Shown here piece after piece: positions 33,975-42,779 of a stretch of 64,000 bases of DNA. Position 1 is the first letter of the stretch. Every line of letters starts with the position of its first letter. A program made the position numbers and the translations under genes. The DNA comes from Polyangia bacterium (lineage in GTDB: Bacteria; Myxococcota_A; Polyangia; Nannocystales; Nannocystaceae), in assembly GCA_030424595.1 (NCBI GenBank), contig JAUHWG010000001.1, positions 248,001 to 312,000 on the forward strand, written 5' to 3'. The notes below the pieces were generated by a model. That model ran no database searches, had not been told where the DNA came from, and saw nothing but the letters and a program-made list of their open reading frames with translations.

Positions 33975-34402
33975 GGCTCCTCTTCTATACCGTCGTCGAG
34001 GTCGTTCTCCTCGAGGTCGTCCTCTTCGAGCTCGTCCTCTTCGAGCTCGTCCTCTTCGAACTCGTCCTCTTCAAACTCGTCCTCTTCGAGCTCGTCCTCT
34101 GCGAACTCGTCCTCTTCGAACTCGTCCTCTTCCTCTTCGAACTCGTCGTCCTCTTCCTCTTCGAACTCGTCCTCTTCGAACTCGTCCTCTTCGAGCTCGT
34201 CGTCCTCTTCCTCTTCGAACTCGTCCTCTTCGAACTCGTCGTCCTCTTCCTCTTCGAACTCGTCCTCTTCGAACTCGTCCTCTTCGAACTCGTCACCATC
34301 GAAGTCATCCTCGACGCCTTCGAGGTCCTCAGCAGGCTCGTCGCCAGCCCGGTCACCCAGGAGGAGAAGCTCGTCGCGCGGTTCGATCGGACTCTTCGGC
34401 AT
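33971..34402 (-). CDS. Extremely acidic low-complexity repeat protein
   Basis: A 143-residue protein. After about 30 ordinary residues (MPKSPIEPRDELLLLGDRAG...) nearly everything is Asp/Glu with a regularly spaced Phe or Leu, in units such as DEFEE, EEEEDDEFEE and DELEE. It should be disordered and strongly negative, and could buffer cations or bind basic proteins. ATG at 34402 was chosen because GAGGAG lies about 8 nt upstream; a TAGGAT box is at 34432-34437. Coding is supported by that start and by the consistent acidic frame, though such repeats can also yield false frames. The stop codon lies in the end of palindromic element A. It is 90 bp downstream of purB on the same strand. Confidence 0.62.
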   Translation of the reverse strand: MPKSPIEPRDELLLLGDRAGDEPAEDLEGVEDDFDGDEFEEDEFEEDEFEEEEDDEFEEDEFEEEEDDELEEDEFEEDEFEEEEDDEFEEEEDEFEEDEFAEDELEEDEFEEDEFEEDELEEDELEEDDLEENDLDDGIEEEP

Positions 34403-34491
34403 GTCGGCTCTCCTCGGCATCGTCCGCTCCGATCCTAGAACGACCGTCGATGAACGCAAGGCCGGCGTAGCACCCCGACACACGGCTCAGC

Positions 34492-35931
34492 TCAGACGCG
34501 AACGCGCGGGACGAAGCGACCCTCGCGCTGGCGATGACGCTCGAGGAGCGGCTCCAACGTCGATCCCAGGAGCTCCTCGACCTGCTCCGGCGCTCGGCCG
34601 ATGTAGCGCTTCGGGTCGAGCACACCGCCGACAAAGCGACCGAGGAGCGGATCCTGCTCCATCCGCAGCATCAGGTCGTTGGCCCGACCCTCCTTGAGCT
34701 CGGCCGCCGCGGCCCAGGCGTGCTGGCGGATCGCCTCGTGCAAGTCCTGACGGCTCTCGCCGCCGCGGGTCCCGGCCATGATCACGGCCTCGGTCGCCAT
34801 GAAGGGGAGCTCGTCGGCCATGTTGGCGGCGATCTTCTGGGGGTAGACGACGAGCTTCTTGGTCACGTCGACGACCAGGTTGAGCACAGCGTCGGTCGCC
34901 AAGAAGGCCTCCGTGAGGACCAGGCGACGGTTCGCGCTGTCGTCGAGGGTCCGCTCGAACCACTGGTTGGCGTGGGTCTCGCGCGGGCTCCCGGCGAGCG
35001 AGTGGACGAAGCGCGCGAGGCCGCAGATCCGCTCGCTGCGCATCGGGTTGCGCTTGTAGGCCATCGCGCTCGAGCCTATCTGGTTGGGCTCAAAGGGCTC
35101 CTCGATCTCCCGCTTGTGGGCGAGGAGGCGGAGATCGACGGCGAACTTCGCCGCCGAGCCGCAGATGTCCGCGAGGGCGCTCAGCACCCAGGTGTCGATC
35201 TTGCGGGTGTAGGTCTGGCCGCTGACCGGGATCGCCCGATCAAAGCCCATCGCCGCGCAGATCTGCTGCTCGAGGGCGCGAACCTTGGCATGGTCCCCGT
35301 CGAAGAGCTGGAGGAACGAGGCCTGCGTCCCCGTCGTCCCCTTGACCCCGCGCATCGGCAGGCGAGCGACCAGCCCCTCGACGGTCTCCATGTCGAGCGC
35401 GAGATCCTGCGCCCAGAGACAGGCGCGCTTGCCCACTGTGGTCAGCTGCGCCGGCTGGAGGTGGGTATAGGCGAGGGTCGGCAGGGATCGGTGCTCGCGG
35501 GCGAAGTCGCCGAGCTGGCGGATCGCGGTGTAGAGGCGATCCATCACCAGCTCGAGCCCGTCGCGGATCATCACAAGCTCGGCGTTGTCGGTGACAAAGC
35601 AGGAGGTCGCGCCCAGGTGGATGATCTTCGCCGCCTCCGGACCCGCGACCTCGCCGTAGTGATGGACGTGGGCCATCACGTCGTGGCGAAGCTCTGCCTC
35701 GAGCGCCGCCACGCGATCGAAGTCGAGGGTCTCGCGCGCTCCCCTGAGGCTGGCGATCTGCTCGGCGCTGATCGGCAGACCGAGCGCCCGCTCCGACTCC
35801 GCGAGGGCTATCCATAGATCGCGCCAGAGGAGGGCCCTCCGTCGCCCCGCGAAGTTGCCGACCATCGCCGCGGTCGCGTAGCGGGTCGCCAGGGGGGAGT
35901 TGTACTCGGGCCTCGAGGTCGCGCCTGTCAT
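34492..35931 (-). CDS. purB: Adenylosuccinate lyase
   Basis: Acts twice in purine synthesis, splitting fumarate from SAICAR and from adenylosuccinate. The 479-residue protein shows the fumarase-superfamily signature GSSAMAYKRNPMRSE (flexible catalytic-serine loop), the catalytic-His region YTHLQPAQLTTVGKRA, and GATSCFVTDNAEL near the N-terminus. Length and the C-terminal LDPKRYIGRAPEQVEELL resemble the eukaryote-type branch rather than the B. subtilis type. The ATG at 35931 has TACCCT 8 nt upstream. Confidence 0.95.
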   Translation of the reverse strand: MTGATSRPEYNSPLATRYATAAMVGNFAGRRRALLWRDLWIALAESERALGLPISAEQIASLRGARETLDFDRVAALEAELRHDVMAHVHHYGEVAGPEAAKIIHLGATSCFVTDNAELVMIRDGLELVMDRLYTAIRQLGDFAREHRSLPTLAYTHLQPAQLTTVGKRACLWAQDLALDMETVEGLVARLPMRGVKGTTGTQASFLQLFDGDHAKVRALEQQICAAMGFDRAIPVSGQTYTRKIDTWVLSALADICGSAAKFAVDLRLLAHKREIEEPFEPNQIGSSAMAYKRNPMRSERICGLARFVHSLAGSPRETHANQWFERTLDDSANRRLVLTEAFLATDAVLNLVVDVTKKLVVYPQKIAANMADELPFMATEAVIMAGTRGGESRQDLHEAIRQHAWAAAAELKEGRANDLMLRMEQDPLLGRFVGGVLDPKRYIGRAPEQVEELLGSTLEPLLERHRQREGRFVPRVRV

Positions 35932-35939
35932 CGGCGCGG

Positions 35940-35945
35940 AGGGTA
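35940..35945 (-). promoter_or_regulatory. Predicted -10 box of purB
   Basis: TACCCT on the minus strand, 8 nt before the purB ATG. No purine-repressor-like operator was noticed. Confidence 0.5.
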
Positions 35946-36136
35946 CCCGCCATGTCGGTCAAGATCGCCATCGCGCAGAGAGCGCACGATGGTTGTCGCG
36001 CAGATCATCCGAGGTCCACAGCGCGCAAACAACGCGATCCGCCTGAGGCGCCCCTGCGCTACCCTCTGCCTCCGGGGCGGCCGCGCGGCGCGGGCCCGGG
36101 AATACTCTCCCGAGCCCCTGGGTTCCCCTCGTCACC

Positions 36137-36745
36137 ATGGATGCGACCGCTCGGCAGGCGTTCGAAAAGACCGCCCTCCCTCACCTCGACAGCCTCTTCG
36201 GGGTGGCGCTGCGGATGACCCGCAATCGCGCGTCCGCGGAGGATCTCGTCCAGGACACGCTCGTCCGCGCCTACCGCTTCTGGCACCGCTTTGAGCCCGG
36301 GACGAGCATCCGCGCCTGGCTCTTCACCATCCTCCGCAACACCTTCGTCAACAGCTACCACCGCGGCAACCGACGGCGCGAGCAGGCCGAGCACCTGACC
36401 CACCAAGCCCGCACGCTCGACGAAGCCGGCGCCGCAGGCCTCGCCAGCGCCCCGCCCTCGCCGGAGCAGGCGGTCGCCTCCAAGAACATCGCCGAGGCGG
36501 TCCACAGCGCCCTCGAGGAGGTCCCGGAGGACTTCCGCCTCGCGGTGCTCCTCGCCGACATCGAGGGCCTCTCCTACAAGGAGATCGCCGCGGTGATGGA
36601 GTGTCCCGTCGGCACCGTGATGAGCCGCCTCTACCGCGGCCGTCGCCACCTAAAGAAGATCCTCGAGCGACAGATGCCCGAACCTCTCCAGGCCAACGAC
36701 GCGCCGATCCACCTCGACGCCTACCGCAAGCGAGGTCACGCATGA
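36137..36745 (+). CDS. ECF RNA polymerase sigma factor
   Basis: A 202-residue sigma-70 family protein of the extracytoplasmic-function type. Region 2 is clear (SAEDLVQDTLVRAYRFWHRF, then SIRAWLFTILRNTFVNSYRR-like), and region 4 carries the helix-turn-helix (LAVLLADIEGLSYKEIAAVMECPVGTVMSRLYRGRRHL). The stop overlaps the next start (ATGA at 36742), a common sigma/anti-sigma arrangement. TACTCT at 36103-36108 could be its -10, giving a leader of ~20 nt; no conserved ECF-type self-promoter was recognised. Confidence 0.93.
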   Translation: MDATARQAFEKTALPHLDSLFGVALRMTRNRASAEDLVQDTLVRAYRFWHRFEPGTSIRAWLFTILRNTFVNSYHRGNRRREQAEHLTHQARTLDEAGAAGLASAPPSPEQAVASKNIAEAVHSALEEVPEDFRLAVLLADIEGLSYKEIAAVMECPVGTVMSRLYRGRRHLKKILERQMPEPLQANDAPIHLDAYRKRGHA

Positions 36746-37557
36746 GCCGCACACGCCCCAGCACTGATCCCCTGATCCGCCGGCTTCAACCATATATCGA
36801 CGGTGAGCTCGACGCCGAGGCGGCGGCCGCTGTCGCCGAGGAGATCGAGGATGATCCAGCCCTCAAGGACATGGTCGAAGAGCAAGTAAGCGCTCGGCAG
36901 ATGCTCCGCGATCTCCCGCGAGAGACCGCCCCGCAGGCCCTCCGCGCCAGGATCCTCCTCGAGCTCGACGCCGTCGACCGCGAGGTCGAGCTCGACGAGG
37001 AGACCGCCCGCGAGCGCGGCTGGAGCCGCCTCCGCAGCTTCCTCCGCGGCGGCCTGGTGCTCGCCCCTGCGGCCGCGGCCGCCGCTGTCCTCTTCGCGAT
37101 CACCCGCGCCAGCCTGCCACAGACCCCCGCAGAGGCGCCGACGATCGCGGCCGCGGATCAAAACGTCCAAGAGGACATGTCACTCTCCGCGCTCGAACCA
37201 CAGGTCATCGGCCGCCCGCCGAGCGGCGCGGCGGCGGGCGTCAACCTCGTCAGCCTCGGCCAGCTCGACGACGCCGACGCGCCCATGCCCGAGGTGATCG
37301 AGTACCCGCTCAACCCGAACGGCGGCCGAGCGCTCGAGCTGCGCCAGCCGAGCCGCGGCGGGGCGCTGCGAGGGACCCTGCAACGCTTTCGCGGGCGCAC
37401 CTACATGCTCAGCAAGGATCGAGTCGGTCGGACGCTCGTCGCCTACGACGACGGTCGCCAGCTCCACGTCCTGATGGCCAAGAACCCCGCCAAAGGCAGC
37501 GATCTCCAGGAGCTCCTCGAACTCGCGGATCGGCTCCGGCGGGCGCCCCCACGCTGA
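36742..37557 (+). CDS. Probable membrane anti-sigma factor, zinc-less
   Basis: A 271-residue protein coupled to the sigma gene. The N-terminus (LIRRLQPYIDGELDAEAAAAVAEEIEDDPALKDMVEEQ) matches the layout of an anti-sigma domain, but the HxxxCxxC zinc ligands of ZAS domains are missing. One membrane helix lies at about residues 105-125 (VLAPAAAAAAVLFAI). The rest would be periplasmic: a linker, then a beta-rich domain (RGRTYMLSKDRVGRTLVAYDDGRQLHVLM). It probably holds the sigma factor at the membrane until a signal arrives. The assignment rests on context and topology. Confidence 0.72.
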   Translation: MSRTRPSTDPLIRRLQPYIDGELDAEAAAAVAEEIEDDPALKDMVEEQVSARQMLRDLPRETAPQALRARILLELDAVDREVELDEETARERGWSRLRSFLRGGLVLAPAAAAAAVLFAITRASLPQTPAEAPTIAAADQNVQEDMSLSALEPQVIGRPPSGAAAGVNLVSLGQLDDADAPMPEVIEYPLNPNGGRALELRQPSRGGALRGTLQRFRGRTYMLSKDRVGRTLVAYDDGRQLHVLMAKNPAKGSDLQELLELADRLRRAPPR

Positions 37558-37629
37558 GGTCGATCGCGCGGGCTCTAGCCCCCTACGCCCCTCGAACACA
37601 GTTCGCCGCCACGACGACGACCCCCCGGG

Positions 37630-37662
37630 AGGCCCGCGGACGAGAACACTCGTCGCGGGCCT
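37630..37662 (+). terminator. Probable terminator of sigma/anti-sigma operon
   Basis: AGGCCCGCGGACGAG (37630-37644) pairs with CTCGTCGCGGGCCT (ending about 37662) with one bulged base and a short loop, then TTTC. The T-tract is short. The gap 37558-37854 otherwise contains only a G/C-rich direct repeat of CCGGGAGGCCC-type sequence. Confidence 0.6.
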
Positions 37663-37842
37663 TTCACCGTCGGAGCCGCGCCCAGAGGTCATGGCGGCCC
37701 CGGGAGGCCCTCCTCCGGGATCCGCGGGTGATGCGCTAGCCGCCGCGGTGCGGGCCTCCGGGGCCCGCTCGCGCTCACCAAGACGCCAGGGTCACTTTCG
37801 AGCACCCGTCCCTTGGGCTGGTATTGCGGGGGACGGTCGGGC

Positions 37843-37848
37843 TATCTT
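37843..37848 (+). promoter_or_regulatory. Predicted -10 box of pseudo-receiver gene
   Basis: TATCTT, 6 nt before the GTG at 37855. Confidence 0.5.
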
Positions 37849-37854
37849 GCCGCC

Positions 37855-39942
37855 GTGTTCTCTGCGCTGATCATTGACGCCGATGGCAAGACTCCAGCCG
37901 TCATCCAGGACATGCTCGCAGCGTATCGCTTCGAGTTCACAGTGACCGAGAACGGTCCTGAGGCGGTCAACGTCGCGCGGACCGTCGCGCCGAACATCAT
38001 CTTCATTCGCGCCGAGCTGCCGCTGACCTCGGGGTTCTCCGTCTGCAATCGCCTGCGTCGCAACGGTCAGACCAAAGAGGTGCCGATCGTCATCTACGCC
38101 TCGAGCGTCAGCCAAGACGTCTTCGACCAGCATCGCAACCTCAAGACCCACGCCAACGGCTACCTCAAGATGCCGCTCGACGCGGAGCTGCTGGTCGAGA
38201 CCGTCCGGCCCTTGATCCAGATCGGCGAGAGCGCGGGCGGCGAGCCGGCGTCGGTGACCAAGGCGACCGAGGAGCGGATCGAGAAGCGGATGGACGGCGA
38301 GCATGAGCCCGCCCGCGGTGAGACCAGCGGTCGCACTCCGATCGAGGAGTTCAACGCCCTCAGCGACGAGGCCGAGGCGCGGCGGGAGTCCGACTCCACC
38401 CGCGGCCGCAATCACGAGAACTCAGGCTTCAAGGTCCAACGCGAGGTCCTCGAGATCCGCGCCGCGCTCAACGCGAAGAAGCGCGAGATCCTGTCGCTCC
38501 GCGATGAGATCGAGAACCGCGACCGTGCGATCCTCGACGCCGGCTCGAAGAACCGCCAGCTCCAGACCGTCAACTCCGATCTCGAGGGCCAGCTCCTGGA
38601 GGTCCAAGAGCAGCTCCTCTCGGCGCGCGAGTCGATCGAGGCGATGACCCAGGATCGGGCGACGGCCCGCAAGCGCGAGGAGGGGCTCAAGGCCCGCCTC
38701 GAGCGGATGACCGACAAGTTCAAGGAGATCGAGGTCGAGTTCGCCGAGGCCCAGAAGAGCTTCGAGTTCCAGCAGGACAAGGCCGCCGAGACCCTCTCGA
38801 CCCGGATCCAAGAGCTGACCGAGGCTCAGGATCGGATCGCCCGCCTCGAGACCGAGCGGGACGCCCTGACCAACCAGCTGATGGCGACCTCCGCGGAGGT
38901 CAGCGATCTCAACGAGCAGCTCGGCGACAAGCGCCAAGAGGTGAGCCGCCTCGAGATGGGCTTGGCCGAGCTCCAGCAGCGGACCGACGAGGAGCGCCAG
39001 GCAGCCCAGGCCGAGCACACACGGGCCACGGATGAGCTCCGCAACGCCTACGAGGGGCACATCCACGAGCTCAAGGAGCGGCACACGCTGGCGCTCGAGC
39101 AGGCCGAGGAGAACCGCCAAGAGCAGGTCCTCCAGCTCGAAGAGACCCACGCCGCCGAGCTCCGCGAGCTCCGCGAGAACTTCGCCCGCGAGTCGGCAGA
39201 GGCGAAGGAGCGGGGGGAGCTCGAGATCGGCGAGCTTCGCCAGCAGCACGACCTCGCCCTGGCCAAGATGGGCGACCAGGCCGCGGCTCAGCTCCTCGCC
39301 CTCGAGGAGAGCAAGGACGCCGAGATCGCGGAGATTCGGGCGGGGCACGCCGAGCTGCTCGCGGCCACCCACGAGGAGCACCGAGCCGCGGTCGCCGCCC
39401 TCGAAGAGTCCGCCGCCGAGACCAAGGCCACCCTCGAGGCCCACATCGCCGGCCTCGAGGAGGCGTTGCAGGAGGCCCGCGAGCTCGCGGCCGCCGAGAA
39501 GATCCGGATGGAGCAGGAGCTCGCAGACACCCGCGAGCTCGCCGAGCACTCGATCACCCGCCTCAACCAGGTCCTCGAGGACACCAAGGCGGAGGCCGAG
39601 CGGAACATCGAGGAGCTCTCCGACACCCTCTCGGACGCCCGCGAGAAGGCCGCAGAGGCGATCTCCGAGCTGACCGTCGAGCTCGCCGACACCAAGGCGA
39701 CGATGGGCGGCGAGATCGAGCGGCTCAGCGAGAGCCTCAGCGACCTCGACGCATCATCGAAGGCAGAGGCGGCGTCGCTCCGGGCCCGGATCGACTACCT
39801 CGAGAGCACGCTCGCCGATGTCGAGGGGCGCCTCGACCATGCGAGCCAGACCCTCGACGCCCGCAACAGCGCCGGTCATCGCGCGCAGCAGGCGCTCGCG
39901 GTCGCGCTCAAGCTCCTCGAGGAGCATAGTGTCGCCCCGTGA
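37855..39942 (+). CDS. Pseudo-receiver/coiled-coil protein (AglZ/FrzS-like architecture)
   Basis: A 695-residue cytoplasmic protein. Residues ~1-120 have a response-regulator receiver fold (SALIIDADGKTPAVIQDML at the start). The phospho-acceptor position in NIIFIRAELPLTSGF holds Arg in place of Asp, and the conserved Lys position (GYLKMPLD) holds Met, so it should not be phosphorylated. From ~200 to the end is an almost unbroken coiled coil rich in Glu, Ala, Leu and Arg. Myxobacterial AglZ and FrzS, which organise gliding and type IV pilus machinery, share this plan, but homology by architecture is not proof of function. GTG 37855 was chosen because the receiver fold starts there and TATCTT is 6 nt upstream. 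The stop overlaps the hflX start (GTGA). Confidence 0.85.
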   Translation: MFSALIIDADGKTPAVIQDMLAAYRFEFTVTENGPEAVNVARTVAPNIIFIRAELPLTSGFSVCNRLRRNGQTKEVPIVIYASSVSQDVFDQHRNLKTHANGYLKMPLDAELLVETVRPLIQIGESAGGEPASVTKATEERIEKRMDGEHEPARGETSGRTPIEEFNALSDEAEARRESDSTRGRNHENSGFKVQREVLEIRAALNAKKREILSLRDEIENRDRAILDAGSKNRQLQTVNSDLEGQLLEVQEQLLSARESIEAMTQDRATARKREEGLKARLERMTDKFKEIEVEFAEAQKSFEFQQDKAAETLSTRIQELTEAQDRIARLETERDALTNQLMATSAEVSDLNEQLGDKRQEVSRLEMGLAELQQRTDEERQAAQAEHTRATDELRNAYEGHIHELKERHTLALEQAEENRQEQVLQLEETHAAELRELRENFARESAEAKERGELEIGELRQQHDLALAKMGDQAAAQLLALEESKDAEIAEIRAGHAELLAATHEEHRAAVAALEESAAETKATLEAHIAGLEEALQEARELAAAEKIRMEQELADTRELAEHSITRLNQVLEDTKAEAERNIEELSDTLSDAREKAAEAISELTVELADTKATMGGEIERLSESLSDLDASSKAEAASLRARIDYLESTLADVEGRLDHASQTLDARNSAGHRAQQALAVALKLLEEHSVAP

Positions 39943-41795
39943 ACTCTCGCTCGGCGATCTTTGGCGACACCGCGAACCTCAAGCCTAGCCAGGCGAAGAC
40001 CCTCGCTCGGCTCGGCGACAGGGGCGTACCCGCAGACCAGGTGATCTCAGCGGCGCTCGCCCGCGATCTCCTCGATCTCTCCCATCAGCTCGGGCGCCAG
40101 CTCGGCCTCTTCATCGATCGACGCGGCCGCGTCGAGAGCGTGATCCTCGGCGAGGCTCACTCGATGCAGCTGCCGGAGTTCGCCCGCGTCCGCGGCGTCG
40201 GCGGTCGTCTCCGCGGCGTCCGCCTGATCACGACCCACCTCGTCGTCGACCCGCTCACCCGCGAGGAGCTCGCGGACCTCGCCAAGCTCCGCCTCGATCT
40301 GGTCGCCGCGATCCACCAGGGGCCGGCCGGGATCCAGATCGACATCGCCACGCTCGCGCCCCCGGCCCCGGGCACCGCGGATGTCTTTACGGAGCGCGAG
40401 TGGCCGCGGACACCGCTCAGCCTGCTGACCCGCGACCTCGGCGACGACGAGCTGCCGGCGGCCGTGCCCCAACCGTTTACGGACTTCGTCCGCGATCTCG
40501 AGGCCCAGCTCGTCGCCACGACTCGACGCTCCCGCGAGGAGCGGGACGGCACCCGGGCGATGCTGATGATGGTCCACCGCGGCGGCCCGGACGTCGACGC
40601 TCGCCGCCACGAGCTCCACGAGCTGTGCCGGACCCTCGGCATCGCCGTCGTCGAGATCGTCGAGCAGCGCCGTCCCCACCCCGATCCGCGGACCTTCCTC
40701 GGCTCCGGCAAGCTCCGCGACGTGCTCGTCCAGGCCCTCGAGCAGGACGTCGAGCTCCTGATCTGCGACCCCGAGCTGACCCCCTCGCAGGCGCGCTCGA
40801 TCTCGGAGCGGACCGACCTCAAGGTGATCGATCGGACGATGCTGATCCTCGACATCTTCGCCCAACACGCGAAGTCCTCGGACGGCAAGCTCCAGGTCGA
40901 GCTGGCCCAGCTCCGCTATCGCAAGCCCTTTATGGTCGGCAAGGGGACGATGATGTCCCGCCTCGCCGGAGGCATCGGCGGCCGCGGCCCAGGCGAGACC
41001 AAGCTCGAGCTCGACCGACGCAAGGCGGAGAAGCGGACCAGCGATCTAGAGAAGCGGCTCGGCCAGCTCCGCAAGCAGCGCGACCAACGACGCTCCCGGC
41101 GTCAGCGCTCCGGCGTCCCCTCCGTCGCGATCGTCGGCTACACCAACGCCGGCAAGAGCACCCTCCTGAACACGATCACCGGCGCGGACGTGATCGCCGA
41201 GAACAAGCTCTTCGCGACCCTCGATCCCACCGTCCGCAGGATCCGCTTCCCCGAGGATCGCGAGGTCGTTCTCCTCGACACCGTCGGCTTCATCCGCGAG
41301 CTCCCGCCGGCGCTGATGCAGGCCTTCTCGGCGACCCTCGAGGAGGTCGCCGACGCCGATCTCCTCCTCCTCGTCGCCGACGTCAACGACCCCGATCGCG
41401 AGCAGCACCAGGCGACCGTCGAGAACATCCTCGGGGACCTCGGCGCCGGCGATGTCCCGCGGATGATCGCCCTCAACAAGTGCGACCTCCTGAGCCCCGA
41501 CCAGCTCGCCCTAGAGCGTGAGAACGCAGGCCCGGAGACCTACCTCGTCAGCGCCCTCGACCGCCCGAGCACACGTCCGCTGATCAACGCGATCGAAGCT
41601 CACCTGTGGGAGCGAGGCCGGGTCGAGCGACCGAGCTACGCCGCGATTCACCACACGGCTGAGCACCCCGAAGAGGGCGACGACGCTACCGCCGAAGCCG
41701 GAGCCGGAGCCGAAGCCGAAGCCGATGACTCCGCCGATGCGGATCCCTCGGCCACCGAAGAGCTCCCCTCGAAGACCGCAGACGTCCCGGTCTAG
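39939..41795 (+). CDS. hflX: Ribosome-associated GTPase HflX, long form
   Basis: HflX binds the 50S subunit and splits stalled ribosomes. GTPase motifs are present: G1 GYTNAGKST, G3 DTVGF, G4 NKCD. The HflX N-domain is clear (ELHELCRTLGIAVVEIVEQ, FLGSGKLRDVL, DRTMLILDIFAQHA) and is joined to the G domain by the usual coiled coil with GPGETKLELDRR. It has about 190 extra residues at the N-terminus and an Ala/Glu/Asp-rich tail of ~50, so it is 618 residues against ~430 in E. coli. The GTG start overlaps the upstream stop, so its expression is tied to the coiled-coil gene. Confidence 0.93.
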   Translation: MNSRSAIFGDTANLKPSQAKTLARLGDRGVPADQVISAALARDLLDLSHQLGRQLGLFIDRRGRVESVILGEAHSMQLPEFARVRGVGGRLRGVRLITTHLVVDPLTREELADLAKLRLDLVAAIHQGPAGIQIDIATLAPPAPGTADVFTEREWPRTPLSLLTRDLGDDELPAAVPQPFTDFVRDLEAQLVATTRRSREERDGTRAMLMMVHRGGPDVDARRHELHELCRTLGIAVVEIVEQRRPHPDPRTFLGSGKLRDVLVQALEQDVELLICDPELTPSQARSISERTDLKVIDRTMLILDIFAQHAKSSDGKLQVELAQLRYRKPFMVGKGTMMSRLAGGIGGRGPGETKLELDRRKAEKRTSDLEKRLGQLRKQRDQRRSRRQRSGVPSVAIVGYTNAGKSTLLNTITGADVIAENKLFATLDPTVRRIRFPEDREVVLLDTVGFIRELPPALMQAFSATLEEVADADLLLLVADVNDPDREQHQATVENILGDLGAGDVPRMIALNKCDLLSPDQLALERENAGPETYLVSALDRPSTRPLINAIEAHLWERGRVERPSYAAIHHTAEHPEEGDDATAEAGAGAEAEADDSADADPSATEELPSKTADVPV

Positions 41796-41931
41796 ACGGC
41801 CTCAGCGCTGTCCCCCCTCGCCCGGCCCACGCCTCAGCCTTCCCCCCCTCACCAGCAGCCCGCCACGCACCGCCACCGGCACCTCCACGCTCTTTTCTGG
41901 GGTGTCGCCGCAGGCGCGGCTACAAAGGGTC

Positions 41932-42747
41932 GTGCCTGAAGCGCTCAGCCTCGGCCTCGCCGCAGCCCTCGGCGCCCTCCAGGGGGTCACGGAGTTCCTG
42001 CCGATCTCGTCGTCGGGACACTTGAGCCTCGCCCAGCGCTGGCTCGGCGTCGACGCCTCCGTCGCAGGGCACCGCTTCAACATCGTCGTCCACGCGGGCA
42101 CCCTCCTCTCCGTCCTTTGGGTCTACCGCGACGACCTCCTCCAGCTCCTCCGCTCGCTCGCGCCGGGGGGCTCGATCGAGCGGCGGCGGATGATCGGCGC
42201 CCTCGTCCTCGGCACCCTCCCGCTCGCGCTCGCCCTCGTCCCCGCCGTCGAGAACACGGTCCTCGCGATCGAAGCGGAGCCGACCTGGATCGGCGTCGGG
42301 CTCCTCCTCACAGCCGGCCTCCTCGCCTTCACCCACTACGCCCGCCCCCGCAGCGACGATCCCGAGGCGACCCCCACCGTCCTCCAAGCGCTGGTCATCG
42401 GCCTCTTTCAGCTCGGGGCGATCGTCCCGGGCATCTCCCGCTCGGGGGCGACGATCGCCGCTGCCCTCGCCCTCGGGCTCCCGCGCCTCCCGGCCGCCCG
42501 CTTCTCCTTTCTCCTAAGCATCCCGGCGATCCTAGGCGCCTCCCTCAAGGAGATCATCGCCATCAGCCAGACGCCCGCCGGCGCTGCTGTGCAGGATCCG
42601 CTCCCCTATGTCGTCGGCTTCTTCGCGAGCCTCGTCGTCGGCCTCGCCAGCCTCCGCCTCCTCGTCCACCTCCTCGTCCGCGTCGGCCTCCTGCCCTTCG
42701 TCCCCTACCTGATCCTGGTCGGCTCGGCCGCGTTACTGCTCGGCTGA
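41932..42747 (+). CDS. uppP: Undecaprenyl-diphosphatase
   Basis: Recycles the lipid carrier for peptidoglycan and O-antigen by removing a phosphate from undecaprenyl diphosphate at the membrane. Both active-site motifs are present: QGVTEFLPISSSGHL near the N-terminus and PGISRSGAT in the middle. The 271-residue protein has about eight membrane helices and typical length. GTG at 41932 was chosen because the family begins with the adjacent helix; AAAGGG lies a few nt upstream. The longer open frame that starts inside hflX is not supported. Confidence 0.93.
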   Translation: MPEALSLGLAAALGALQGVTEFLPISSSGHLSLAQRWLGVDASVAGHRFNIVVHAGTLLSVLWVYRDDLLQLLRSLAPGGSIERRRMIGALVLGTLPLALALVPAVENTVLAIEAEPTWIGVGLLLTAGLLAFTHYARPRSDDPEATPTVLQALVIGLFQLGAIVPGISRSGATIAAALALGLPRLPAARFSFLLSIPAILGASLKEIIAISQTPAGAAVQDPLPYVVGFFASLVVGLASLRLLVHLLVRVGLLPFVPYLILVGSAALLLG

Positions 42748-42779
42748 GCTCCGCGGGCGCGCGGTCTCACGCCGTTCGA

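Noticed and set aside
33893..34438. Plus-strand frame reading LVLFELVLFE repeats opposite the acidic protein
   Set aside because: Pure shadow of the acidic repeat; it begins inside palindromic element A and has no ribosome site or -10 box.
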